DNA of 64,000 nucleotides from positions 5,766,001 to 5,830,000 of the forward strand of contig NZ_CP015163.1 in NCBI RefSeq assembly GCF_003312875.1, in the 5' to 3' direction. Within the stretch, counting starts at the first letter, position 1. Every line of letters begins with the position of its first letter. The position numbers and the translations under genes were made by a program. The notes below the pieces were generated by a model. It was not told the DNA's origin. It saw nothing but the letters and a program-made list of their open reading frames with translations, and did not search any database. This DNA is from Amycolatopsis albispora (GTDB lineage Bacteria > Actinomycetota > Actinomycetes > Mycobacteriales > Pseudonocardiaceae). Positions 14,856 to 24,234 of this stretch are shown in pieces.

Positions 14856-16032
14856 TGGTGACCATGGCCTCGATGGCGATGCGGGGCTTCACGTTCCACT
14901 CGATCGCCTCACGGCATTCCAGCACCGCTTCCAGCCGCCGCAGCGTCGACTCCGGCGACCACTGGCGCGCGGCGGCGGTGATGTCGGACGCGCGGTCGGG
15001 ATGGGTCAGCGTCGCCCCGGACCGGCTCAGCGTGACCAGCACGTCGCGGTAGAACCCGGCCAGGTCGATCAGCGCCAGGTCGAGCGTGTCGCGCTGGGTT
15101 CGCGTGGCGCGCGACTTCTGCTTCTTCTCCAGCGCCTTCACCGCGGCGTCGGCGGCCCGCTTCGCGCCCCCGAGGCCCTTGCCGGTCGCGTCACCGCCCA
15201 TCGCGGTGCGCAGTTCGGTCTTCTCCGACTCGTCGCGGACCTTGCTCTCCTCGGACGCGTCGGCCTCGGCGACCTTGATCAGGCCGTCCGCGCAGGTGAA
15301 CACGTCCGACGGGTGCCGCAACCCCAGCGGGATGCGCAGCACCGCCTCGCGGCGCTCACGTGCGTTCTCGTCGGTGGCCAGCCGCCGCGCGCGGCCGACG
15401 TGCCCGCCACACACCGAAGCCGCCCATTCCGCGCGGTCCGGCGGCACCCCGTCGCGCTCGGCGAGCACCTGGGCGATGGCCGCCGCCGACGGCGTGCGCA
15501 GGTTCACCAGGCGGCACCGCGAGCGGATGGTCACCGACACGTCCTCCGGGTGGTCCGACGGCGCGCAGAGCAGGAACACCGTGCGCTCCGGCGGTTCCTC
15601 GACCGCCTTCAGCAACGCGTTCGCCGCGCCCTCGGTCAGCCGGTCGGCGTCCTCGATGATCACCACCTGCCAGCGCCCGGTGGTCGGCCGCCGCGCGGCC
15701 GCCTGCACCAGCGCCCGCATTTCGGCCACCGAGATCGACAGTCCCTCCGGCACCACCAGCCGCACGTCGGCGTGCGTGCCCGACAACGTGGTCCGGCAGC
15801 CGGGGCACTGCCCGCAGCCGACCCCGGTGATGCACTGCAACGCGGCGGCGAAGGTGCGCGCCGACACCGACCGGCCGGATCCCGGTGGCCCGGTGAACAG
15901 CCACGCGTGGGTCATCGCACCCGCCGCGGCCGGCTCGCCGTCGACGATCTTCGCGGCCGCGTCCGCCGCGGCGGAGAGCACCTCGACGGCGGGCTCCTGG
16001 CCCACCAGCTGCGACCAGACGCCAGACGTCAC
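14839..16032 (-). CDS. holB: DNA polymerase III subunit delta'
   Basis: 397 residues, a clamp-loader AAA+ subunit. It shows a P-loop-like FTGPPGSGRSVSART (arginine replaces the lysine, as in many ATPase-inactive delta' subunits), four zinc-binding cysteines (CITGVGCGQCPGC), sensor/Walker-B-like VVIIEDADRLTEGAANALLK and EEPPERTVFLLCAPS. GTG at 16032 begins within the end of the upstream gene (4-bp GTGA overlap, 16029-16032), so the two are translationally coupled. The longer open frame upstream of 16032 is a shadow of the tmk gene. Confidence 0.94.
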   Translation of the reverse strand: MTSGVWSQLVGQEPAVEVLSAAADAAAKIVDGEPAAAGAMTHAWLFTGPPGSGRSVSARTFAAALQCITGVGCGQCPGCRTTLSGTHADVRLVVPEGLSISVAEMRALVQAAARRPTTGRWQVVIIEDADRLTEGAANALLKAVEEPPERTVFLLCAPSDHPEDVSVTIRSRCRLVNLRTPSAAAIAQVLAERDGVPPDRAEWAASVCGGHVGRARRLATDENARERREAVLRIPLGLRHPSDVFTCADGLIKVAEADASEESKVRDESEKTELRTAMGGDATGKGLGGAKRAADAAVKALEKKQKSRATRTQRDTLDLALIDLAGFYRDVLVTLSRSGATLTHPDRASDITAAARQWSPESTLRRLEAVLECREAIEWNVKPRIAIEAMVTTLRQG

Positions 16033-18092
16033 GCCGTGTCCTCCTTGCCCTCCTCGGGCGGCGCGGGCGCCAGCCCGGCATACGGCCCCACCAGTACCGC
16101 GCGCACGGCCGTCCGCACGCGCTCGCTGACCTCGTCCTCGGTGCCCTCGGCGTCGACCACCACGTACTGCTCCGGATTGGCCGAAGCCAGCTCGGTCAGC
16201 ACGTGCTGCACCCGCCACTGCTGGTCGGCCACGTGCTGCGGCGCGGGCTCCGCCGCCCCGTCCGGCGCGGCGTCCAGCAGCACCGTCACGTCCGGCCGCA
16301 GCTGCCCGGTCGCCCAGTCGGCCAGGCCCTCGAACTCCTCCGCGTCCAGCCCGGCCACCGCGGACAGGTGCGCGAGCGGCGAGTCGACGAACCGCTCCAT
16401 CACCACCACCGAACCGGCGTCCAGCGCGGGCTGCACGTCGCGCTCCACGATGTCCGCGCGCACCGCCGCCGCGGCCAGCGCCTGCGCCCGCGCCCCGGAC
16501 AGCGAGGCGCCGGACAGCAACGCGGCCAGCCGCTGCTCGTCCAGCGCCGGGTCCGCCGCGAGCACCACCGTGCGCGGCCCCTGGCCCAGCCACTCGGCCA
16601 GCTTGGCGGCCTGGCGCGCGGTGTCCGTGGTGGTGGTGCCCTCCACCGCGATCAGCAGCCCGTTCACCCGCCGCGGGCGGCGGCGCAGCGCGTTGCGCAG
16701 GTCGGACAGGATCGGCTCGCTCCGGCGCGAGTCCATCTGGCGGTAGGCGATGACCCCGACCAGCGCGGCCAGCAAGCCGCCGCCGAGCATCACCGGGCGC
16801 GTGCCGTCGACGATGATCGTCCCGCCCCAGACGCTGACCTGACGCGGCTGCACCAGGCCGACCAGCAGCGGCACCAGCGCGATCGAGCCGCCGAGCACCA
16901 CCTTGAGCATGGACTGGTAGATCGCGTTGATCCGGCCGCGGATGGCGTCGTCGATCTGCGAGCCGATGATCGTCACGCCGGTCAGGAAGGCCGCGCCGGC
17001 GCAGGCGCCGACCACCGCGACCACGATCATCGACACCGCCAGGTGCGGGGACAGCGCGACCAGGATCAGCGCCAGCCCGGCCAGCACGATGGCGATGCCG
17101 AACAGCCGGTCGTGCGGCAGCCGCCGCGCCAGCTTCGGCGCGCCGACCATGCCGGCGATCAGGCCGAGGAACACCGAGATGAGCAGCAGGCCCCAGGCCG
17201 ACTCGCCACCGAGCAGGCTCAGCGCGTAGGTCTGCGCGGAGCCGACCACCGCGCCACCGGCGGCGAAGGCACCCATCATGCCGATCAGCAGGCCGCGCAC
17301 CAGCGGGGTGGTGCGGATGTAACCGCCGGCTTCCTTGATCATCTGGAAGAAGCCGGGATTCTCCTCGGCCGGCTTGACCAGCTCGCTGCGCCGCGGCGCG
17401 GCGTGCACGTTCCGCAGCGACAGCTCGGGAATGCGGGTGGCGATGCTCAGGCTGCTGACCAGGTAGAACAACGCGGCGACGATGATGCCGAGCTTGATCA
17501 CGCCGTTCGCGCCGAACAGGTCGTCCGGCAGGTGGAAGGTGGTGCGCACACCGGTGATCACGGTGAAGATCCCGGCACCGAAGAGCACCGAGACCCCGTA
17601 GGTCATCACCAGGCCGAGCTGGTTGGCCGTCTCCACCTGCTCCGGGCGGCGCAGCAGGTTCGGCACCGCCGCGTCCTTCGACGGGATCCACATGCTCGCC
17701 GCGCAGTTCAGCAGGAAGATCGCGGCGTAGATCCACCACAGCGTGTCCACCAGCACGATGGACACCAGCAGCCCGGCGCGGAAGATGTCGGCGACCACCA
17801 TCACCTTGCGGCGGTCGAACCGGTCCGCGAGCAGCCCGCCCAGCGGCGCGAACAGCAGGCCGGGGATCAGGCTGGTGAAGATCACGCTGCTGAAGGCGAA
17901 GTTCTTGGCGATGTAACCGCTGGCCATGTTGCTGGCCAGCGCGGACACCGCGAGCAGCTGCAGCCAGTCGGCCGTGCTGCAGAACCCGGTGACTCCCCAG
18001 AGCCGCCGGAAGGGCCTGATCGCGAGCACCCGGCGCGCGCGATAGATCGTCGACGTTTTCGTCGACGGCTTCGCGTCCGCCTCGGCGGTCAC
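16029..18092 (-). CDS. MFS transporter-thymidylate kinase-like fusion
   Basis: About 687 residues. Residues 1-440 are an MFS transporter of the MFS_3/enterobactin-exporter type (ALASNMASGYIAKNF, GLLADRFDRRKVMV motif A, 11-12 hydrophobic helices). After a basic linker (RNALRRRPRRVNG) comes a dTMP-kinase-like domain of about 200 residues. There the P-loop reads LIAVEGTTTTDTARQAAKL instead of EGxDGxGKST, and the DRY motif reads MERFVDSPLAH. A membrane-fused Tmk upstream of holB is known in actinomycetes. The missing P-loop lysine makes catalysis doubtful here. GTG 18092 follows GAGGG; GTG 18125 is an alternative. Confidence 0.85.
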   Translation of the reverse strand: MTAEADAKPSTKTSTIYRARRVLAIRPFRRLWGVTGFCSTADWLQLLAVSALASNMASGYIAKNFAFSSVIFTSLIPGLLFAPLGGLLADRFDRRKVMVVADIFRAGLLVSIVLVDTLWWIYAAIFLLNCAASMWIPSKDAAVPNLLRRPEQVETANQLGLVMTYGVSVLFGAGIFTVITGVRTTFHLPDDLFGANGVIKLGIIVAALFYLVSSLSIATRIPELSLRNVHAAPRRSELVKPAEENPGFFQMIKEAGGYIRTTPLVRGLLIGMMGAFAAGGAVVGSAQTYALSLLGGESAWGLLLISVFLGLIAGMVGAPKLARRLPHDRLFGIAIVLAGLALILVALSPHLAVSMIVVAVVGACAGAAFLTGVTIIGSQIDDAIRGRINAIYQSMLKVVLGGSIALVPLLVGLVQPRQVSVWGGTIIVDGTRPVMLGGGLLAALVGVIAYRQMDSRRSEPILSDLRNALRRRPRRVNGLLIAVEGTTTTDTARQAAKLAEWLGQGPRTVVLAADPALDEQRLAALLSGASLSGARAQALAAAAVRADIVERDVQPALDAGSVVVMERFVDSPLAHLSAVAGLDAEEFEGLADWATGQLRPDVTVLLDAAPDGAAEPAPQHVADQQWRVQHVLTELASANPEQYVVVDAEGTEDEVSERVRTAVRAVLVGPYAGLAPAPPEEGKEDTA

Positions 18093-18189
18093 GCCCGTAC
18101 CCTCACTGTTCGCCCCACCTCGCACGACGGATCCCCCGGCCTCGCGGGCCAGGGTATCCCCAGTCGGCTGAGAGGCGCCCAGCCAGGGG

Positions 18190-18753
18190 TTAGCTGAAGA
18201 TCCCGGTGATACCGCTGACCAGGCTCGACACCAGCTGGATCGCGATCACCACAAAGAGGATCAGCAGCACCACGGCGATGGCGACACCGGCCGAACCGCG
18301 GGAAGCGGGCGTCTTCGGCACCACCGACTTCGGCGACTTGGCCGCGGCCGCCGCGGACTGGCGCGCACCCCGCAGGCGCTGGCGGAGCAGCTGCTGCGGC
18401 CGGGCGGGCCAGGTGCGCTGCTGGGGGATCAAGCCCATCGGCGCGCCACCGGGCGGTGGCGGCGGCTCCGGCTTGGCGGCGGGCGGCGCCTCCGGCTCCG
18501 GCGGTGTTTCGGCTTCGGGCTTCGCCTCCGGGGAGGTCCGCGGGCCGAACAGGTCCGGCTCGTTGGCCATCGCCGCGCGGACCATCTCCTGGACCGCGTC
18601 GGCGTCCGGCTCGATCGGCTTCGCGACCTCCACGTGGTACACGTCGTCGTCGCGGACGGCGCCGGCGATCCCGGTCATCGGGTCGGCGAAGGCCGAAGGC
18701 GGTGCCGGGGGCTGCGTCCCGTCGCCGTCGTACAGCTTGTCGTCGCCCACCAC
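18190..18753 (-). CDS. Tail-anchored membrane protein with proline-rich cytoplasmic region
   Basis: About 187 residues. The N-terminal half is acidic; the middle (roughly 80-105) is Pro/Glu-rich (PEAEAPPAAKPEPPPPPGG type). Then comes a basic stretch and a single C-terminal hydrophobic helix (VAIAVVLLILFVVIAIQLV). Start is one of two adjacent GTG codons (18753, 18750) after GAGGAG. The sequence matches no family I recognise. It lies just upstream of the MFS-Tmk fusion on the same strand and downstream of topA. Confidence 0.7.
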   Translation of the reverse strand: MVGDDKLYDGDGTQPPAPPSAFADPMTGIAGAVRDDDVYHVEVAKPIEPDADAVQEMVRAAMANEPDLFGPRTSPEAKPEAETPPEPEAPPAAKPEPPPPPGGAPMGLIPQQRTWPARPQQLLRQRLRGARQSAAAAAKSPKSVVPKTPASRGSAGVAIAVVLLILFVVIAIQLVSSLVSGITGIFS

Positions 18754-18847
18754 ACGCTCCTCGTGGTCCCTGGAAAGCGGTCACTTCCCAGGGTATCCAC
18801 GAACGAGCGGGCTGAATCCGCCCAATGGCTGAGAGGGCTGGTTACGC

Positions 18848-21697
18848 TCAGCTCTTGGACTTCGCCGTGGTCTTCTTCGCCGGTGCCTTGCGCTTGGCCG
18901 GTGCCTTCTTCTTCGGCGCCGGCCCCTTCGCCCGCTTCTCGGCGAGCAGCTCGGAAGCGCGCTCGGCGGTCAGCGACTCGATGCTGTCGGTCTTGCGCAG
19001 CGTGGCGTTGTACTCACCGTCGGTCACGTACGGGCCGAACCGGCCGTCCTTGACCACCATCGGCTTCTTCGACACCGGGTCCTCGCCGAGTTCCTTCAGC
19101 GGCGGCTTCGCGGCGGCCTGCCGTCCCCGGCGCTTCGGCTCCGAATAGATCTTCAGCGCCTCTTCCAGGGTGATCGAGAACAGCTGCTCCTCGGTCTCCA
19201 GCGACCGCGAGTCCGTGCCCTTCTTCAGGTACGGCCCGTAGCGCCCGTTCTGCGCGGTGATCTCGTCGCCGGACTCCGGGTCCTTGCCGACCACCCGCGG
19301 CAGCGACAGCAGCTTGAGCGCGTCCTCCAGGGTCATCGTCTCGATCGACATGGACTTGAACAGCGAGCCGGTGCGCGGCTTCGGCTGCTTGGCCTTGGCG
19401 GCCTTCTTCTGCGCGGCGGTGGCACCCTCCGGCAGCGGCTCCGGCTCGGGCAGCACCTCGGTCACGTACGGCCCGAAGCGGCCCTCCTTGGCCACGATCT
19501 CGTGCCCGGTCACCGGGTCGGTGCCCAGCGAACGCCCCTCCTGCGGGGTGGCGAACAGCTTCTCCGCGATCTCCGCGGTCAGCTCGTCCGGCGGCAGGTC
19601 CTCCGGCAGGTTCGCGCGCTGCGACTCGCCGTTCACCTCACGCTCGAGGTACGGCCCGTAGCGGCCGACGCGGACCACCACGGTCCGGCCCTCGTCGTCG
19701 CTGAACAGCGGGATCGAGTTGATCTCGCGCGCGTCGATGTCCTCGACGCTGCCCTCGACCAGCTTCTTCAGCCCGCCGAGACGGCCGATCGAGCCGTCCA
19801 CGCCCATGTCGCCGCCGAAGTAGAACTTCGACAGCCACTGGGTGCGCTGCTCGTCACCGGCGGCGATGCGGTCGAGCTCGTCTTCCATGCCGGCCGTGAA
19901 GTCGTAGTCGACCAGCCGCTCGAAGTGCCGTTCCATCAGGCCGATCACCGCGAACGCCACCCACGAGGGCACCAGCGCGGAGCCCTTCTTCCAGACGTAC
20001 CCGCGGTCCTGGATGGTCTTGATGATCGACGCGTAGGTCGACGGGCGGCCGATGCCCAGCTCTTCCAGCTTGCTGACCAGGCTCGGCTCCGAGTACCGGG
20101 CGGGCGGCGAGGTGGTGTGCCCGTCCGGGCTCAGCTCGGTCGCGGTCAGCGCCTGGTCCTTGACCAGCTGCGGCAGCCTGCTCTGCTTGTCGTCGGCCTC
20201 GCCGCCGGTCTCGGTGTCCACCGCCTCCACGTAGGCCTTGAGGAACCCGGCGAAGGTGATCGTGCGGCCCGACGCGGAGAACACGCACTCCTCGCCGGAG
20301 GTCGCGTTGCCGGTGATCCGGACCGAGATCGTGGTGCCCTTGGCGTCGGCCATCTGCGAGGCGATGGTGCGCTGCCAGATCAGCTCGTACAGCCGGAACT
20401 CGTCGGCCTCCAGCTCACCGGCGACCTGCCCCGGCGTGCGGAACACCTCACCGGCCGGCCGGATCGCCTCGTGGGCCTCCTGCGCGTTCTTCACCTTGCG
20501 GGTGTACTGGCGCGGCTTGTCGGCCACGTGGTCCTTGCCGTACAGCTGCGCCGCCTGGCTGCGTGCCGCCTGGATCGCCGTCTCCGACAGCGTCGTGGAG
20601 TCGGTACGCATATAGGTGATGTAGCCGTTCTCGTACAGCCGCTGGGCGGTGCGCATGGTGCGCTCCGAGGAGAACCGCAGCTTGCGCCCGGCCTCCTGCT
20701 GCAGCGTCGAGGTCATGAACGGCGCGTAGGGCCGCCGGGTGTACGGCTTCTCCTCCACGCTGGAGACGGAGAACGCCTGGTCGCGCAGGGCCTGCGCGAG
20801 CTGGTTCGCCCCGGTCTCGTCGAGGATGCGCACGTCGGCGGCGCTGGCCTTGAGCTGGCCGTCCGGGCCGAAGTCACGGCCGGTCGCCAGGCGCGAGCCG
20901 TCCACCGAGAGCAGGCGCGCCGGGAAGGTCTGCGGCGAGGCGTCGGGCCCGGCGTCCATGGTCGCCGAGATGTCCCAGTAGGACGCCGACTTGAAGCGCA
21001 TCCGCTCGCGCTCGCGCTCCACCACGATCCGGGTGGCCACCGACTGCACGCGGCCCGCCGACAGCTTCGGCATGACCTTCTTCCACAGCACGGGCGAGAC
21101 CTCGTAGCCGTAGAGCCGGTCCAGGATGCGGCGGGTTTCCTGGGCGTCGACCAGGTCGCCGTCCAGTTCACGGGTGCTGTCCGCGGCGGCGCGGATGGCC
21201 TGCTCGGTGACCTCGTGGAAGACCATCCGCCGGACCGGGATCTTGGGCTTGAGCGTCTCCAGCAGGTGCCAGGCGATGGCCTCGCCCTCGCGGTCGGGGT
21301 CCGTGGCGAGGTAGAGCTCGTCGACGTCCTTGAGCAGGCCCTTCAGCTCGGTCACCTTGGACTTCTTGTCCGGGGTGACCACGTAGAGCGCCTTGAAGTC
21401 GTTGTCCACGTCCACGCCGAGGCGGGCCCACGACTCGCCCTTGTACTGGGCTGGCACGTCGGCGGCGCCGCGCGGGAGGTCACGGATGTGGCCGACCGAG
21501 GACTCGACGACGTACCCGCCGCCGAGGTAGGGCGCGATCTTGCGGGCCTTGGTCGGCGACTCGACGATCACCAGGCGCCGCACGACCCCGTTGCTTCCGG
21601 CGCCGCGCCCCGTCGCCCGGCCGCCCGCGGAGCCACCGGTGCCCGCAGTCTTCTTCGTCCGTGTCGATCCAGCCACGCTGTTCCGCTCTCCGCTCAT
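18848..21697 (-). CDS. topA: DNA topoisomerase I (type IA)
   Basis: 949 residues. The TOPRIM domain begins RRLVIVESPTKARKIAPYLG and has the acidic triad in YLATDPDREGEAIAWHL. The catalytic tyrosine lies in ENGYITYMRTDSTTLS. SNIVATRIVVERERER-type and GIGRPSTYASIIKTIQDRGYV segments are the expected type IA core. The C-terminal third has four to five Topo-C repeats with YGPYL/FGPYV motifs in place of zinc fingers, and a Lys/Ala-rich tail (PKKKAPAKRKAPAKKTT), both typical of actinobacterial TopA. It relaxes negative supercoils and is essential in related organisms. Confidence 0.97.
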   Translation of the reverse strand: MSGERNSVAGSTRTKKTAGTGGSAGGRATGRGAGSNGVVRRLVIVESPTKARKIAPYLGGGYVVESSVGHIRDLPRGAADVPAQYKGESWARLGVDVDNDFKALYVVTPDKKSKVTELKGLLKDVDELYLATDPDREGEAIAWHLLETLKPKIPVRRMVFHEVTEQAIRAAADSTRELDGDLVDAQETRRILDRLYGYEVSPVLWKKVMPKLSAGRVQSVATRIVVERERERMRFKSASYWDISATMDAGPDASPQTFPARLLSVDGSRLATGRDFGPDGQLKASAADVRILDETGANQLAQALRDQAFSVSSVEEKPYTRRPYAPFMTSTLQQEAGRKLRFSSERTMRTAQRLYENGYITYMRTDSTTLSETAIQAARSQAAQLYGKDHVADKPRQYTRKVKNAQEAHEAIRPAGEVFRTPGQVAGELEADEFRLYELIWQRTIASQMADAKGTTISVRITGNATSGEECVFSASGRTITFAGFLKAYVEAVDTETGGEADDKQSRLPQLVKDQALTATELSPDGHTTSPPARYSEPSLVSKLEELGIGRPSTYASIIKTIQDRGYVWKKGSALVPSWVAFAVIGLMERHFERLVDYDFTAGMEDELDRIAAGDEQRTQWLSKFYFGGDMGVDGSIGRLGGLKKLVEGSVEDIDAREINSIPLFSDDEGRTVVVRVGRYGPYLEREVNGESQRANLPEDLPPDELTAEIAEKLFATPQEGRSLGTDPVTGHEIVAKEGRFGPYVTEVLPEPEPLPEGATAAQKKAAKAKQPKPRTGSLFKSMSIETMTLEDALKLLSLPRVVGKDPESGDEITAQNGRYGPYLKKGTDSRSLETEEQLFSITLEEALKIYSEPKRRGRQAAAKPPLKELGEDPVSKKPMVVKDGRFGPYVTDGEYNATLRKTDSIESLTAERASELLAEKRAKGPAPKKKAPAKRKAPAKKTTAKSKS

Positions 21698-21941
21698 TCC
21701 TCGTCGCCGTCACCGCGACGCCTGTTCGACCCGCCAGTGTGCACGCCGATGCCCGTTCGTGTCCGCACAGGTGGCGCAACACGCCGTTGACCGCACGTCC
21801 AGCGCATCGGTCAGGCGGCCGATGACGTTTCTCTTTCCAGAGCTAACACACCTCGTCCACCGGAATATTCATCGGCCCCCTGCGTAACCGATCGCCTACC
21901 CTCTGCGGTGACCACCTCGCCGATCCGGAAAGGTCACCGAG

Positions 21942-22790
21942 ATGACCCGACGCCTGCTGGGCGCCATCCTGCCTGCCACGGCCGCGTTCGCGCTGGTCAG
22001 CGCCATGCCGGCGGCCGCGGAAACCGCGGCCGTGGACTTCGCCGGCGCGGTCGCGCTGTCGAACTGCTCCGGCTCGGTCGTCAGAACCGCTTCGGCGGCG
22101 GCGGACGACCCGGCCCTGGTGCTGACCAACGGCCACTGCCTGGAAGAAGGCTTCCCCGAGGCCGGCGAGGTAATCGTCGACCAGCCGTCCGCACGGACCT
22201 TCTCCCTGCTCAACGCGGACGGCTCCGGTCCGATCGGCGAGTTGCGCGCCAACCGGCTGGAGTACGCCACGATGACCGGGACGGATGCCGCGCTCTACCG
22301 GCTTGATGTCAGTTACACCCAGATAGAGCAGTCCTACGGCATCAAGGCGCTCGAGTTGGCCGCCCGGCCGGAGGAAGGCGCCGCGATCAGCGTGGTGTCC
22401 GGTTACTGGCAGAAGATCTACAGCTGCTCGGTGGACGGTTTTGTGCACGAACTGCGGGAAGCCGACTGGACCTGGCAGGACTCGATCCGGTACACGCCGG
22501 AGTGCGACACCATCGGCGGGACCTCAGGCTCCCCGATCGTGGACAACGCCAGCGGCAAGGTGGTCGGCGTGAACAACACCGGCAACGAGTCCGGTGAGCG
22601 GTGCACCATGAACAACCCGTGCGAGGTGGACGAGCAGGGCAACGTGACCGTCCGCCACGGCCGCAACTACGGCCAGCAGACGCACCAGATCCCCGGCTGC
22701 CTGACCGCGGGTAGCCGGATCGACCTGAACCAGGCCGGCTGCGAGCTGCCCAAGCCGTCCTCCCTGCTCAAATCGCTGGTCAGGCCATAG
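21942..22790 (+). CDS. Secreted trypsin/V8-like serine protease
   Basis: 282 residues with a signal peptide (LLGAILPATAAFALVSAMPAAAE). The catalytic triad is readable: His in VLTNGHCLEEG, Asp in MTGTDAALYRLD and Ser in DTIGGTSGSPIVDN. Several cysteines (SNCSGSVV, YSCSVDGF, PECDT, ERCTMNNPCEV, PGCLTAG) suggest disulfides in the secreted form. It stands alone and overlaps the convergent neighbour by 11 bp. Extracellular proteolysis is the likely role; substrate unknown. Confidence 0.92.
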   Translation: MTRRLLGAILPATAAFALVSAMPAAAETAAVDFAGAVALSNCSGSVVRTASAAADDPALVLTNGHCLEEGFPEAGEVIVDQPSARTFSLLNADGSGPIGELRANRLEYATMTGTDAALYRLDVSYTQIEQSYGIKALELAARPEEGAAISVVSGYWQKIYSCSVDGFVHELREADWTWQDSIRYTPECDTIGGTSGSPIVDNASGKVVGVNNTGNESGERCTMNNPCEVDEQGNVTVRHGRNYGQQTHQIPGCLTAGSRIDLNQAGCELPKPSSLLKSLVRP

Positions 22791-23400
22791 CCGACCGCAC
22801 GTAGGGCTGGTCGGGAACTTCGACCGCGCCGCCCGGCCACCGCGCTTCCGCGCCGGGCGGCGGGTCCCCGATCAGTTCGGTGAGCGTGTCCAGCCGCCGC
22901 CTGCCGCGCACCCGCACCGCCGGCCCGCCCCCGCGCGGGCCCACCACCGGTCCCGGCACACCCGCCGCGGCCAGCGCCGCGGTGAGTGGAGCGTGCGTCT
23001 GCGGCGCGTCGGGATCGAACGGGAAGAAGTAGCCCCGCGGCTCGTTGCGCCCGGCGGCCAGCGCCCACAACCGCAGCATGCCGCCGTCGAGCCGGAAGCC
23101 CGGCGGCACGATCTTGTCGTCCCCGTCCAGCCAGGCGTTGGCCATCGGCAGCAGGTCCACCTGGAAGGCCGTGCGGACCAGCGGACTACCGCATTCGGCC
23201 GTGGTCAGCGTGACCCGGACACCACGCCAGGCGAACTCGGCGGCGAGCAACCGCGCCCGCCATGGCTCTTCGACCACCACCTGCAGGCGCGCCGCCGTCC
23301 GCCCGAACGCCGTCGCCCTGCCCTGCGCGCACAGCACCCCGGCGAGGTCGGACAACCGTGGCCCGCTCGCTTCCACCGAGAAGAACGAGATCTGCCGCAC
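22780..23400 (-). CDS. Conserved hypothetical protein, WhiA/LAGLIDADG-like fold suspected
   Basis: 206 residues, GTG start at 23400. No membrane segment or catalytic motif is visible. The pattern of two similar alpha-beta halves, with LSDLAGVLCAQGRATAFG, RLQVVVEEPWRARLLAAEF, GMLRLWALAAGRNEPRGYFFP and RRLDTLTELIG, resembles the LAGLIDADG-type domain of the sporulation regulator WhiA, but without its C-terminal helix-turn-helix. Its place between topA and the helicase matches that of Rv3647c in M. tuberculosis (from memory). Function unknown. Confidence 0.65.
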   Translation of the reverse strand: MRQISFFSVEASGPRLSDLAGVLCAQGRATAFGRTAARLQVVVEEPWRARLLAAEFAWRGVRVTLTTAECGSPLVRTAFQVDLLPMANAWLDGDDKIVPPGFRLDGGMLRLWALAAGRNEPRGYFFPFDPDAPQTHAPLTAALAAAGVPGPVVGPRGGGPAVRVRGRRRLDTLTELIGDPPPGAEARWPGGAVEVPDQPYVRSAMA

Positions 23401-23479
23401 GCCGGACAGCGTAGAACATCCGTTCGAATCTGGATAGTCACTGTGCGTTCAGCCAGGTCGCTCGGGAGCGACCTCGCGC

Positions 23480-24109
23480 TCAGGCGGTGGGCGGCGGCGG
23501 TGTGGCCAGGCTCGGCGCGCTGCCCTCTTCGGTGAGCGAACTGCAGGTCGGCGCGCGACGGCTGGCGTCCTGGAGGCGTGGCGCCGCGGCGAGGCCGCTG
23601 AGCAGGTCGGCGCTGGCGATCTCGTCGAGCGCGTTGCCCGCGGCGCTGATCGCCTCCTGCCCCTGCCGGGTGCCCGGCCCGGCGCTGTCCAGCTGTTGCT
23701 TGGCCTGCTGCACGCGATCGCGGATCCCGGTGTAGCTGTCGACGGCCGCGCGCTTGGCCTGGTCACCACCCGGCGCGGGCGAGGCGGGCAGGCCGTTGAG
23801 ATTGACCAGTGTCCGGTCGAGACCACCGACCAGCGTGCCGAGCATGTCGCTGGCCGTGGTGGCGGCGCTCTGCGGGCTGGTCGGATCCACCCGAGGCATG
23901 CCGGCCATCGTCTCCAGCAGCCCCACCACCGCACCGCAGTACTGGTTCGCCCAGGTCACTTCCGGATCGCTCTCGGGAGCGGACTGCGGCTGCGCCCCCT
24001 GGCCGATCCGCGACCCCGTCGCGTTTTCGCCGACCGGCTGCCCGCAGGCACCCAGCAGCACACCAACACCCACCACCACCGCGGCGAAAACACCCATCCG
24101 GGGCCGCAA
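23480..24109 (-). CDS. Putative lipoprotein
   Basis: 209 residues with a lipoprotein signal ending in the lipobox LLGAC. The mature region is mostly helical with one cysteine in WANQYCGAVVGLL and another near the C-terminus (APTCSSL). It starts at TTG 24109, which is preceded by AGGAGG at 8 bp; ATG at 24097 is in frame but less well placed. It resembles the next gene upstream (WVNDFCGALAPL) in length, lipobox, W-x-N-x-[YF]-C-G motif and final cysteine, so the two are tandem paralogues. Function unknown. Confidence 0.78.
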   Translation of the reverse strand: MRPRMGVFAAVVVGVGVLLGACGQPVGENATGSRIGQGAQPQSAPESDPEVTWANQYCGAVVGLLETMAGMPRVDPTSPQSAATTASDMLGTLVGGLDRTLVNLNGLPASPAPGGDQAKRAAVDSYTGIRDRVQQAKQQLDSAGPGTRQGQEAISAAGNALDEIASADLLSGLAAAPRLQDASRRAPTCSSLTEEGSAPSLATPPPPTA

Positions 24110-24234
24110 CGCCTACACCTCCTGTGACACCGGGGGCAAAGCCGCATCCGACGGTACAAGGCCCGGGGATGTTCGCAACCCATTGGGGGCTCGGTTGGCA
24201 ATTTTCCGCCTGACCGAGCCCCCGTCAACGAAGG

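Noticed and set aside
14839..17739. 966-codon minus-strand frame
   Set aside because: Only its end is real (holB from 16032). The upstream part is an out-of-frame shadow of the MFS-Tmk fusion, with Arg/Gly/Ala-rich low-complexity translation.
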